From Neorhizobium tomejilense (lineage in GTDB: Bacteria; Pseudomonadota; Alphaproteobacteria; Rhizobiales; Rhizobiaceae): a stretch of 64,000 nt of DNA. This document shows positions 17,355-24,354 of this stretch, one piece after another (positions within the stretch are counted from its first letter, which is position 1; every line of letters starts with the position of its first letter). The stretch spans positions 1 to 64,000 of the forward strand of contig PVBG01000018.1 of NCBI GenBank assembly GCA_002968845.1. Reading direction: 5' to 3'. Both the position numbers and the translations under genes were made by a program. The notes below the pieces were generated by a model. It ran no database searches, had not been told where the DNA came from, and saw nothing but the letters and a program-made list of their open reading frames with translations.

Positions 17355-18731
17355 CTATTTGCTATCTCCGACAGCGCGATCTTGGGTAAAACTTATGGTC
17401 TCGCTTATCTTGCCGAGGGTTCCATCTTTGCGGAAGCGCCTGCCAGAAACAACAAACGTGACCCGTTTCTCAGTAGAGTAGAGCGAAATTGACTCTGCTG
17501 AAATACGTGTAAACGCCCCGTTCTGCTGTGCCGCAACGATGTCGCCAGGTCTGACGCCGAGAACGGCTTGCGCCAGCTGTGATCGCTCAGCTTCGATTTG
17601 TTGTTCCCAGCGTTCCAGATCGGTTTCGATGTGGGCAAATGCTTCGCGGGCGGCCTGAAAAGGGCGTTCGGGTCCAAACCAGATCCGATCAGCCATGGCC
17701 AGGATTTCGTTTGGCACCGACCTGTCCAGGGCAAAAGCTGCGTTGGTGATCATCTCGAAGATACGCTCGGCCTCATCAAGCGCCTGCAAACGCGACAGAT
17801 AGGGTTTGACTTTTGCTTCGGAAAGGGCCGGCGGCAGTACCTTGTCCTCTTCTCCATCCAGAAAGTCGATCGGCATCACGTCACGCAATTTGATCTTGCC
17901 TGTCGCGTGTCGTTCCGGCGGGTTCTCCTCACGCCACGATCGCCGATACCATTCTATCCAGGCAGTATCTGACGAAATGCATAAGTAGCTATTCAGGATG
18001 AAATCTGATTCCGGCCGATAAAGATGGGTGCTCGACCATGCATGGTCCGCGGCCGACAGCGGTTGCACCACGTGACTAAGATTTTGATCCCGTGCGATCC
18101 GCGCAAGCGTTGCTATCCTGGTCTGAAGTTCTGCCGTCCATCTGACGAATACAATCGGACCTGCAGCCGAGAACGAATGGCGCTTGCCTTCTGTCTCGAA
18201 AGCCAGCAATTGCGGACGGGCAAGCGGCATCAATCGCTCGACAAGTTTTCCGATGCTTGCCCTGACCGACGTCCCCCATCTGACGGCAACCCGACCACTC
18301 TCTGCCCATTTCTGTGCTTGCCCCTGGATCAAAAGCAGCGCTTGGGCGGCGACATCCTGATCAAGGCTCGAGATATGCTTCAGGCGGGTGATATTGACCT
18401 GATGTTCGATGCCACGTTTGCGAAGTTCGTCGAGTGCTGCACTCAGGAACTTTGATTGAAGCTCAGTGAAATGTCCGGCGGTGTGGGCTTGTAACGCGCT
18501 TTTCCGCTTCGCTTCCATTTCCTCTCGAAATGCTTTCAAGGCGGGGCGTCGCGGCGCTTGGCCCGCCACTACGCGGGCCCAATATCCCCTGGGAGGCTTG
18601 GGAACCTGCAGTTTTTCGCAAAGCTTTCCGACTGCCACGTCTGAGATGCCGAGTTCGTTGGCGATCTCGCTGGTCGGGCGCTCCCATACCAATGCGAAAA
18701 GCTCTTCTCTCGACAGCTCGCGTCTTGCCAT
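17355..18731 (-). CDS. HTH-headed protein of unknown function, paralogue B
   Basis: This 458-residue protein starts at an ATG with GGAGG 7 bases upstream. The N-terminus (LSREELFALVWERP, then SEIANELGISDVAVGKLCEK and PPRGYWARVVAGQAP) is an HTH unit matching the head of the 440-residue neighbour, including the conserved P-x-G-YW turn after the recognition helix. The body is predicted alpha/beta with a helical segment near 370-410, and its C-terminal part differs from paralogue A. No signal peptide, membrane segment or nuclease motif is seen. It lies upstream of paralogue A and 21 bp downstream of the AbiEii-type toxin gene, so it may share that operon. Its function is unknown; the setting suggests defence. 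Confidence 0.75.
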   Translation of the reverse strand: MARRELSREELFALVWERPTSEIANELGISDVAVGKLCEKLQVPKPPRGYWARVVAGQAPRRPALKAFREEMEAKRKSALQAHTAGHFTELQSKFLSAALDELRKRGIEHQVNITRLKHISSLDQDVAAQALLLIQGQAQKWAESGRVAVRWGTSVRASIGKLVERLMPLARPQLLAFETEGKRHSFSAAGPIVFVRWTAELQTRIATLARIARDQNLSHVVQPLSAADHAWSSTHLYRPESDFILNSYLCISSDTAWIEWYRRSWREENPPERHATGKIKLRDVMPIDFLDGEEDKVLPPALSEAKVKPYLSRLQALDEAERIFEMITNAAFALDRSVPNEILAMADRIWFGPERPFQAAREAFAHIETDLERWEQQIEAERSQLAQAVLGVRPGDIVAAQQNGAFTRISAESISLYSTEKRVTFVVSGRRFRKDGTLGKISETISFTQDRAVGDSK

Positions 18732-18752
18732 CCGAGGCCCTCCAAGCAGATA

Positions 18753-19766
18753 TCAGGCTGCAGCATTTGCCTTGCCACAGATGGCAGCACACCGTTCAAG
18801 CAACTCATCGAACGTCTCGGCGTCATCAAAAAGGAGACCGTCCTCTACCATCCTGGAGTAGCCTTCCTCGAGGGCTTTTCGGCCCGAGCCGACAGGCGTC
18901 AGCACCAGACTGCCGCTTATCGCCGCCTCGTAGTCAACTGGTGATCGATCGGCGGCTTTTTCGGCGAAGAACATCGACTTGTGCGTGGCGACGGCACTTG
19001 CCAGCCCGCGGTCAGAAATCGCGCTGTCCGCCAGACCGGTGTCGTCGAGCCGCACAATGTCATGCCAGTGGCGCGAAAAGCGATCGCCCCGGAGCCGCTC
19101 CTGCAGGCAGAAGACATGGATCGCAGTTGCCTTTTCCCAGAAGGTCCGCTCGGCGTGCATTACCCTCGGGTTGGCCGTCGGAAAGCCGACTCCATCAATG
19201 AGACCGGCTGCATCACATGTGATGTCTCGAAAGCTAGCCGGCTCGCCCGTCGCCCTGGCTCCAAACTCCCGCATGACGCTCGGCGCGACATAACCAGATC
19301 CTGAACCGACCGCCTGGTAGTCGATGTAGAGCCTGTCGGCCTCGATACGGATCTCCGCGGAAAGGGACTGCTTCTGGAGTTCACCGGCGATGACAGGCGC
19401 GACCGTGTCAGCTACCCAGGTCGGTAGTCGCCGGCGCACCTCGCTCGACCAGCGCTTCTCCTCGCTCCGGGTTTTCGGGAGCGCTTCTTGGTTGTCCCCG
19501 ACAAGATCAGGGGCAAGCGCGCGGATGTCGTATGTAAGGTCGACGTCTTCCGAGAACCGTCGAATGGCGCCATAGGCCTTCGATAGCGAAGTTCCGCCCT
19601 TGAAAACAAGGCTCTCGCCGAGGGCCGTGGTGTAGAGCGTTCGAAGCGCCCAGACGACCCAGACGTCCTTTTCGAGCAAGTGGACCGGACGCTTCGATCG
19701 ATCTGAGGCAATGGCGAGAACCTCTCGCTTGTCCTCGGTCGAGAGCTGCAGGAATTGATCAGCCAT
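18753..19766 (-). CDS. AbiEii/AbiGii-type nucleotidyltransferase toxin
   Basis: This is a 337-residue protein from the ATG of MADQFLQLSTEDKREVL, which overlaps the antitoxin gene end by 8 bp. The nucleotidyltransferase core is visible: LLEKDVWVVWALRTLY, then LVFKGGTSLSKAYGAIRRFS followed by EDVDLTYD. This is the GG/S-x-D-x-D arrangement of the AbiEii family. The second part contains HAERTFWEKATAIHVFC and RFSRHWHDIVRLD, also family-typical. AbiEii toxins transfer nucleotides, with tRNA as substrate in studied members, causing growth arrest during phage infection. The start at 19766 is preferred over the longer frame because of the tight overlap with the upstream gene. Confidence 0.9.
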   Translation of the reverse strand: MADQFLQLSTEDKREVLAIASDRSKRPVHLLEKDVWVVWALRTLYTTALGESLVFKGGTSLSKAYGAIRRFSEDVDLTYDIRALAPDLVGDNQEALPKTRSEEKRWSSEVRRRLPTWVADTVAPVIAGELQKQSLSAEIRIEADRLYIDYQAVGSGSGYVAPSVMREFGARATGEPASFRDITCDAAGLIDGVGFPTANPRVMHAERTFWEKATAIHVFCLQERLRGDRFSRHWHDIVRLDDTGLADSAISDRGLASAVATHKSMFFAEKAADRSPVDYEAAISGSLVLTPVGSGRKALEEGYSRMVEDGLLFDDAETFDELLERCAAICGKANAAA

Positions 19767-20280
19767 GGGCTGCCTTTCCGACGCTTCGCGCGAGCCAGGT
19801 TGGAAACTGCGATGCTGCAGCGACAAGCTCGTTGAACGCCTCGGGGGGCAGTTTCCGCCTGATGTTCAAAAGGGCCTCTTCCGCTCGCTCCGGCCCCAGC
19901 CAAGCGAGCGCGCGTACAGCGACGCCGGCTGGCCGGCCGGCGAGGGACAACTGCCAGCGAGGGACATGCTTGAGCTCGACCTTCTGGCTTCCGACATTCA
20001 TTGTCCGGCTGCGCCCGGAGGTCAGGTAGATGGAGCGAACCGGAACTTGCGTCGTGAGGCCAAGGGCATTGGCGGCCGCCGCTCCATTCGAAACGATGAC
20101 TTCGCCACGTTGATGTGCAACGGCCTCTACCGCTTGCTCGACAGTGGGCGGTCTGGTCCCGAACCGGGTTTTGATGGCCTTCATGTAGATACCTGTGAAA
20201 CGGCACCGACGGTTGACCCTGTTCGAAAATGCGGTAAGCGCCTGATTGTGTTTGCCAACTCGCAACGAGGCTGGGGTCAT
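19759..20280 (-). CDS. AbiEi-like antitoxin (DUF6088 family)
   Basis: The protein has about 173 residues if started at MTPASLRVGKHN; an ATG at 20304 is also possible. The core GEVIVSNGAAAANALGLTTQ and VPVRSIYLTSGRSR, then HVPRWQLSLAGRPAGVAVRA, is characteristic of DUF6088 antitoxins that precede AbiEii toxins. The N-terminal winged-helix part (NQALTAFSNRVNRRCRF then TGIYMK) looks shorter and less regular than in most relatives, so N-terminal decay or a small frameshift upstream is possible. Its job is to neutralise the toxin and repress the shared promoter. Confidence 0.8.
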   Translation of the reverse strand: MTPASLRVGKHNQALTAFSNRVNRRCRFTGIYMKAIKTRFGTRPPTVEQAVEAVAHQRGEVIVSNGAAAANALGLTTQVPVRSIYLTSGRSRTMNVGSQKVELKHVPRWQLSLAGRPAGVAVRALAWLGPERAEEALLNIRRKLPPEAFNELVAAASQFPTWLARSVGKAAHG

Positions 20281-20416
20281 CACCGGCGCTGATCGTGACC
20301 CCACCCGAACTCCATGTTATCTCAGTAAACCAATGGCTTATGGAGAACATGTAGGGGTCAACCTTCGGTGCTGTTTCACAGGCGGCCTTAGAAGAGCAAG
20401 GATGAGTCTACGAGGA

Positions 20417-20674
20417 CTATTTCTCGGCGTGGGACGGTTTTCGGAAACGCACGCCAGCTCCTCCACCGTTTTCTGGTATGAACTCGACACCTACGCTCTC
20501 AAGCGCAAGCTGGATAGCCTTCAGATTGGCAGTTGTAATTGGCGATGATCCATTGTCCGCCTCGGCGCGCCGGACCGTCGAAATTCCGAGCTGAGCCGCG
20601 GCAGCGAGATCATCAGCACTCCAGCGCACCAACCCCCTTGCCGCGCGTATCTGTGCTCCGGTGATGACTTTCAT
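20417..20674 (-). CDS. XRE-type helix-turn-helix regulator
   Basis: This 85-residue protein starts at MKVITGAQIRAARGLVRWS; an extra ATG at 20704 would add 10 residues. The HTH is SADDLAAAAQLGISTVRRAE, followed by LKAIQLALESVGVEFI and PENGGGAGVRF, an ending common to a family of short rhizobial XRE proteins. It stands alone, 136 bp upstream of the antitoxin gene on the same strand, and could regulate it or itself. The palindrome TCATATGA (20701-20708) just upstream of its start is a candidate operator. Confidence 0.8.
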   Translation of the reverse strand: MKVITGAQIRAARGLVRWSADDLAAAAQLGISTVRRAEADNGSSPITTANLKAIQLALESVGVEFIPENGGGAGVRFRKPSHAEK

Positions 20675-20834
20675 CTTTAATCCCGTTGAACCTTTTAAGT
20701 TCATATGATATTAAAACGTTCTCTCATTCCCTCGTGCAGATTTGCATTTGGGGCCGAGCGTATGAGACGGTTGCGTCTACTGTTGCGAACAGCATCGTCA
20801 ACCTGACCACGTCTAGCTGTCTGGAGCTTGGATC

Positions 20835-20966
20835 ATGGCTGATTCTGAGAATAGCAGAACTTTGTCTGCAATCACCCGCCGAAAATTACCGAGGGCCGAA
20901 CTGGAAGCGATGCTCACGGGTCTCGTTTTGATCGGAGGCGGTCCCAATGGCCTCCTCCGGGAATAG
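20835..20966 (+). CDS. Small conserved-looking ORF overlapping the next gene
   Basis: A 43-residue frame from ATG 20835 to TAG 20966 reads MADSENSRTLSAITRRKL, then LPRAELEAMLTGLVL, and ends in GGPNGLLRE. It overlaps the following TAT-type protein gene by 20 bp. The amphipathic helical pattern and coupling to a protein-like downstream frame argue that it is translated. No function is known. Start support is modest. Confidence 0.45.
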   Translation: MADSENSRTLSAITRRKLPRAELEAMLTGLVLIGGGPNGLLRE

Positions 20967-21594
20967 GGATGTCTCCCCCGAGACCACGCGCAGAAACTTC
21001 CTTGCACGTGCCGCGGCTTCGATCGCAGCGGCGCCCGCCCCGATAGGTGCAGTGGTGCGGACGGAGAGATCGGAGCAAGGCGATCCGGTGGTATCACTTT
21101 GGAGAGATTGGCTGGTTGCCCACAGGCTCTGTGGGGAAGCCTGCCGCCGGCAGCAAAAGCTCGAAACGGAGTTGCTTCGAGAATTCGGTAGTTTCCCCCG
21201 CGCCAAAGTCCTGCTCTCCGAAGACTGTGGTTTCATCTGGGCCTATTCCGGTCGGGAGATCGACCGTCTTTTGCCGAACTCGGATCAGGATGAAATGCGG
21301 CGGCAAGCAAGGGCTGCATTGGCGGCCCGCCGCAGCGAATGGAAGGCCGCGGACAAGCGGGTGGGATATACCAGGGCGAAAAAAGCCGAGGAGGAAATCG
21401 CAGGTGTCGAGGAGGCGTTGGCAAGGGAATTGTGGAGCGCGGCGCCTCGATCTGCCGCCGGCGTCGCGGTGAAGCTGCATTCTCTCCTGGAAATGGAGGA
21501 TCCAGGCTCTGCCCTCCAGGAAGCGCCGTGGCCGGAGCTTCGTACGATCCTTGCCGATCTTGTGCGGATCTGCGCAGGTCCGAATGCGATCTGA
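20947..21594 (+). CDS. Hypothetical protein with twin-arginine-like leader
   Basis: This is a 215-residue protein with TTRRNFLARAAASIAAAPAP near the N-terminus, which resembles a TAT signal (R-R-x-F-L). The mature part is helical and charged, with AKVLLSEDCGFIWAYSG, AALAARRSEWKAADKRVGYT and LHSLLEMEDPGSALQEAPW. Proteins of this build recur in Rhizobium and Mesorhizobium accessory regions. Despite the leader, the mature region looks cytoplasmic, so the signal could be fortuitous. It is coupled to the 43-residue ORF by overlap. The function is unknown. Confidence 0.6.
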   Translation: MASSGNRDVSPETTRRNFLARAAASIAAAPAPIGAVVRTERSEQGDPVVSLWRDWLVAHRLCGEACRRQQKLETELLREFGSFPRAKVLLSEDCGFIWAYSGREIDRLLPNSDQDEMRRQARAALAARRSEWKAADKRVGYTRAKKAEEEIAGVEEALARELWSAAPRSAAGVAVKLHSLLEMEDPGSALQEAPWPELRTILADLVRICAGPNAI

Positions 21595-21614
21595 GCAATA
21601 CCACCTCCCGGCCA

Positions 21615-21693
21615 CTATATGCACAGGGAGTGGCCGATCATCAGCATCCGGATCATCAGCTCGAGGTCAACCGAGGAACGGCCGGTAGCGCTG
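21615..21693 (-). mobile_element. Transposase remnant (IS1182/IS5-like)
   Basis: On the minus strand an open stretch reads TGRSSVDLELMIRMLMIGHS and then hits a stop. This matches the N-terminal motif TGRPSxDPELMIRMLxVGY of IS1182-type transposases. There is no start and nothing of the rest, so it is a relic. Confidence 0.55.
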
Positions 21694-21775
21694 TGTGATC
21701 CAGGCCGCGCCTGGGACCAAAGCCCTAACCCAGGAACGAGCCCTGACCACTTGCGTTCATCAAAAAGCAGAATCC

Positions 21776-22030
21776 ATGGAGCACGTTATGGACCATGATC
21801 TCTGGGATGAGCCGATTGAGATCGCTATTGGCCCGGGCGATCACTTCAAGAGCATCGGCGGCAGCAGAGACGCCTTGGCATACTTGATGACTTGCTGGCC
21901 CCAGAAAGGAGGAGGCTCCTTTGCTTTAGCCAAGCGAGCCTGCATGGAAGCTGCCGACGGTCGGGGCGATCCGTCCACCGCTGCATCAGCGTTCAGAGTG
22001 GCCGCGAGCGACGCGGGCATTCTTCGCTGA
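21776..22030 (+). CDS. DUF982 domain protein
   Basis: This protein has 84 residues from ATG 21776 (80 from ATG 21788). LWDEPIEIAIGPGDHF, then SRDALAYLMTCWP and AKRACMEAADGRGDP, follow the DUF982 pattern (W-x-x-P-I near the start, a WP in the middle, a C-x-x-A helix near the end). The family is small, multicopy and almost confined to Rhizobiales, and its role is unknown. It supports the taxonomic placement. Confidence 0.8.
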   Translation: MEHVMDHDLWDEPIEIAIGPGDHFKSIGGSRDALAYLMTCWPQKGGGSFALAKRACMEAADGRGDPSTAASAFRVAASDAGILR

Positions 22031-22207
22031 GCGTTCGCAGGCCGTCGCCGCCTTCAGTGATGCCAGAACCTGCAGCGCGAACTCGATCATGACCTTGATG
22101 TCTTTTGCCGGTCGCTGCGCAAGCGCCTCCGATATGAGTAGGCGGCAGATGTTGAGCTGTCGTCGGGGGTGTGTTTTACTCGACTTGGGCTTGGGGGTTC
22201 AGAAACC

Positions 22208-23764
22208 ATGGGACCGGAACGCAAGGCTTGGCTGCGCTTCTTGAATGGATGCGTAATCGCCGTCTTACTGGCGGGAGATTGTTTTGCGCAGGAAACGCAG
22301 TCAGGACCGCCCGCGACTGAACGCCCCGATCCGCCTGGGACGCGCTATTCGACCGGATTGAGGCCGATGTCCAATACAGAGATGCGGGGCGTGCCGGAAC
22401 TGCCGCGGTTTCGAGCTTTCTTGCCGGAATTCGCAGAGCTATCGGCCCAATTTCCGCGCCCTCGTCAACAAGGGGCCCTGGGTTCCTGCGCGGCGTGGGC
22501 AGTGGGCTATGCGACGCGCAGCTACTACACTTCGACTTCCGAACGGAAACCGCTGACCGATGCCAACATCGTCAGCCCCAGTTATCTCTATCACCGCGCA
22601 CGCAGGGGCGCCTGCGACGAAGGTTCGAGCGTGGCAGATAATGTACGTGTGCTCAGGCAAGGGGCTCTTTCGCTGGCGGATCATCCATACTCCGATCGCT
22701 GCGAAACCATTGCCCCAGAACTAGCCAACCGTGCAAAAGCCTTCAAGGTCGACGACCTGGCACGGCTCGACCATACGCGCGTCGACGATGTGCGCGGGCG
22801 ACTTGCCCAGGGGGAGCCGGTGATCTTGTCTCTTAGGATCTGGCCCAGCTTCCACGACTATCGCGGCGGGATCTATCGCGTCGGATCGACAAATGGGGAA
22901 ATAAGCTACCACGCTGTGGTCACCACCGGATATGACGATCGTCGTCAGGCGCTGCGTGTCGTCAACTCCTGGGGCACGAAGTGGGGGGAGGCCGGCTATA
23001 TGTGGCTGTCCTACGACGCCTACGCTGCCATGGCCGTCGAGGCCGTGGTATTGAGGGTCGCAGGGTTCACTCCGACGCCGCCCGTCGAACCGGTCGATAC
23101 CGTCGAACTGGCCAAGCTCGTAACCGACGTCAATACTCGGACCTGCGCCAACGTCGCGTTCCGCAAGGAGGGCGAGAGTGTCATCGTCTCTGGGTTCGTC
23201 GGCAGCGAAGAGGATCTTAAGCGGTTCAAGGATCTGGCAGCAACGAGATCGGTGTTGAACATTGACGGCCTCGCTGTTGCGTCCTGGCCGCAATGCGAAC
23301 TCAAGCAGATCCTCGCGCGGGCGGCTGTGGAGCCTGACACGCCTGGCGTCACGGTCGCGGATGTGACTGCACTCCACTCTGGGCGGCTGCTCGACGTGAC
23401 AGTGCGCGCGCCGCAACATTTCAGCTATGCCTATGTCAGCTACGTCCAGGCCGACCAGACCATCGTTCACCTGGCGCAACCGCAGGGGCCTGGAAGCCAG
23501 CTAGAGCCGGGGCAGGAACTGCGCTTTGGCGACGGGAAGGAAGGGCGTTCTAAATTTACCGTCTCGCCGCCGCTCGGCCACGAGATGATGCTGGTCGTGA
23601 CCTCACGCAGCCCATTGTTCGAAAAGACACTCCCTCAGGTCCAGACCGCGCGCGAATATCTGTCGCTGCTGCGCAAGGCGCTGATCTACCGTCCGCGTGC
23701 GGATCTCCCGGAACGGGTCATCGCGGCGTCTACGATCGAGTTTGAAACGAAGGCAGCACCATGA
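22208..23764 (+). CDS. Exported papain-like cysteine protease with DUF4384 C-terminus
   Basis: This protein of 518 residues starts at MGPERKAWLRF. A signal peptide ends near FAQE. The C1A peptidase core shows Cys94 (GALGSCAAWAVGYAT), His235 (EISYHAVVTTGYDD) and Asn253 (VVNSWGTKWGEAGYMWLSYD), the papain triad in correct order. A middle segment (about 300-350, EGESVIVSGFVGSEEDLKRF) looks BON-like. The end (YAYVSYVQADQTIVHLAQP and SPPLGHEMMLVVTSRSPLF) is DUF4384-like. It opens a three-gene operon with a 4-bp overlap to the OmpA gene. It is likely periplasmic or outer-membrane associated. The substrate is unknown. Confidence 0.85.
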   Translation: MGPERKAWLRFLNGCVIAVLLAGDCFAQETQSGPPATERPDPPGTRYSTGLRPMSNTEMRGVPELPRFRAFLPEFAELSAQFPRPRQQGALGSCAAWAVGYATRSYYTSTSERKPLTDANIVSPSYLYHRARRGACDEGSSVADNVRVLRQGALSLADHPYSDRCETIAPELANRAKAFKVDDLARLDHTRVDDVRGRLAQGEPVILSLRIWPSFHDYRGGIYRVGSTNGEISYHAVVTTGYDDRRQALRVVNSWGTKWGEAGYMWLSYDAYAAMAVEAVVLRVAGFTPTPPVEPVDTVELAKLVTDVNTRTCANVAFRKEGESVIVSGFVGSEEDLKRFKDLAATRSVLNIDGLAVASWPQCELKQILARAAVEPDTPGVTVADVTALHSGRLLDVTVRAPQHFSYAYVSYVQADQTIVHLAQPQGPGSQLEPGQELRFGDGKEGRSKFTVSPPLGHEMMLVVTSRSPLFEKTLPQVQTAREYLSLLRKALIYRPRADLPERVIAASTIEFETKAAP

Positions 23765-24303
23765 AGATATTTCCGCTGGCGGCATTGGCCGCAGCCCTGT
23801 CGTGCCTCCCAACAGGGGCGCTGGCCCAGGATCTCAGCTCGGACCAGATTCGCTGCAAGCTTGACCCCACCTGCGTCAAGCCGGGTTTCCGCTCCTTGCC
23901 CTTCGGCAAGAGGGGCGTCACGGTCGATCCGGCTCCAGCCGAGGACAAGCCCAACGCCGTCAGCCTGCACGTTACCTTTGCCTATAATTCGGCAGAGCTG
24001 CTCAACGATTCCCTCATCACGCTCGATGCCCTGGGCACGGCACTCGTTGATCCGAGCCTTGCGTCGGCGCGCTTCATGATTGCGGGGCACACGGATTCCC
24101 GTGGCACAGACGAATACAACCAGAGTCTCTCCGAGCGCCGGGCAGACGCGGTGGCGCGCTATCTGGCCGGCAAGTTCAAGATAGATTCTGGCAAGCTGGA
24201 GGTGGCGGGCTTCGGCGAGAGCGAACTCTTCGATGCCCGCAGGCCGGAGGACCAGATCAACCGCCGGGTACAGGTGATCAATCTGAGCGCCAATGCCCAG
24301 TGA
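23761..24303 (+). CDS. OmpA-domain periplasmic protein
   Basis: The product is 180 residues with a signal peptide ending at about residue 22 (TGALAQD). A short cysteine-containing linker (IRCKLDPTCVKPGF) is followed by an OmpA/MotB peptidoglycan-binding domain: VTFAYNSAELLNDSL, MIAGHTDSRGTDEYNQSLSE, RADAVARYL and INRRVQVINL, with the D and R residues that hold diaminopimelate. It lacks a beta-barrel. It overlaps the papain-like gene by 4 bp and precedes the caspase-like gene by 51 bp. It probably tethers the exported proteases to the cell wall. Confidence 0.9.
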   Translation: MKIFPLAALAAALSCLPTGALAQDLSSDQIRCKLDPTCVKPGFRSLPFGKRGVTVDPAPAEDKPNAVSLHVTFAYNSAELLNDSLITLDALGTALVDPSLASARFMIAGHTDSRGTDEYNQSLSERRADAVARYLAGKFKIDSGKLEVAGFGESELFDARRPEDQINRRVQVINLSANAQ

Positions 24304-24311
24304 GGGCATTG
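24291..24311 (+). promoter_or_regulatory. Hairpin overlapping the OmpA gene stop codon
   Basis: CAATGCCC (24291-24298) and GGGCATTG (24304-24311) form a perfect 8-bp stem with loop AGTGA that contains the stop codon. Only a weak T-rich stretch follows (CTTTTC from 24316). It could limit read-through into the long caspase-like gene or protect the upstream mRNA. Confidence 0.4.
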
Positions 24312-24354
24312 TGCGCTTTTCGCCTTACGCTAGTAAGGTTGGGAGGGTGAGGCG

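Noticed and set aside
22031-22207. A minus-strand protein-like stretch containing QLNICRLLISEALAQRP
   Set aside because: It has an in-frame stop upstream and no start codon between that stop and the coding-looking part. It may be a relic of a small rhizobial gene, but no complete gene can be supported.
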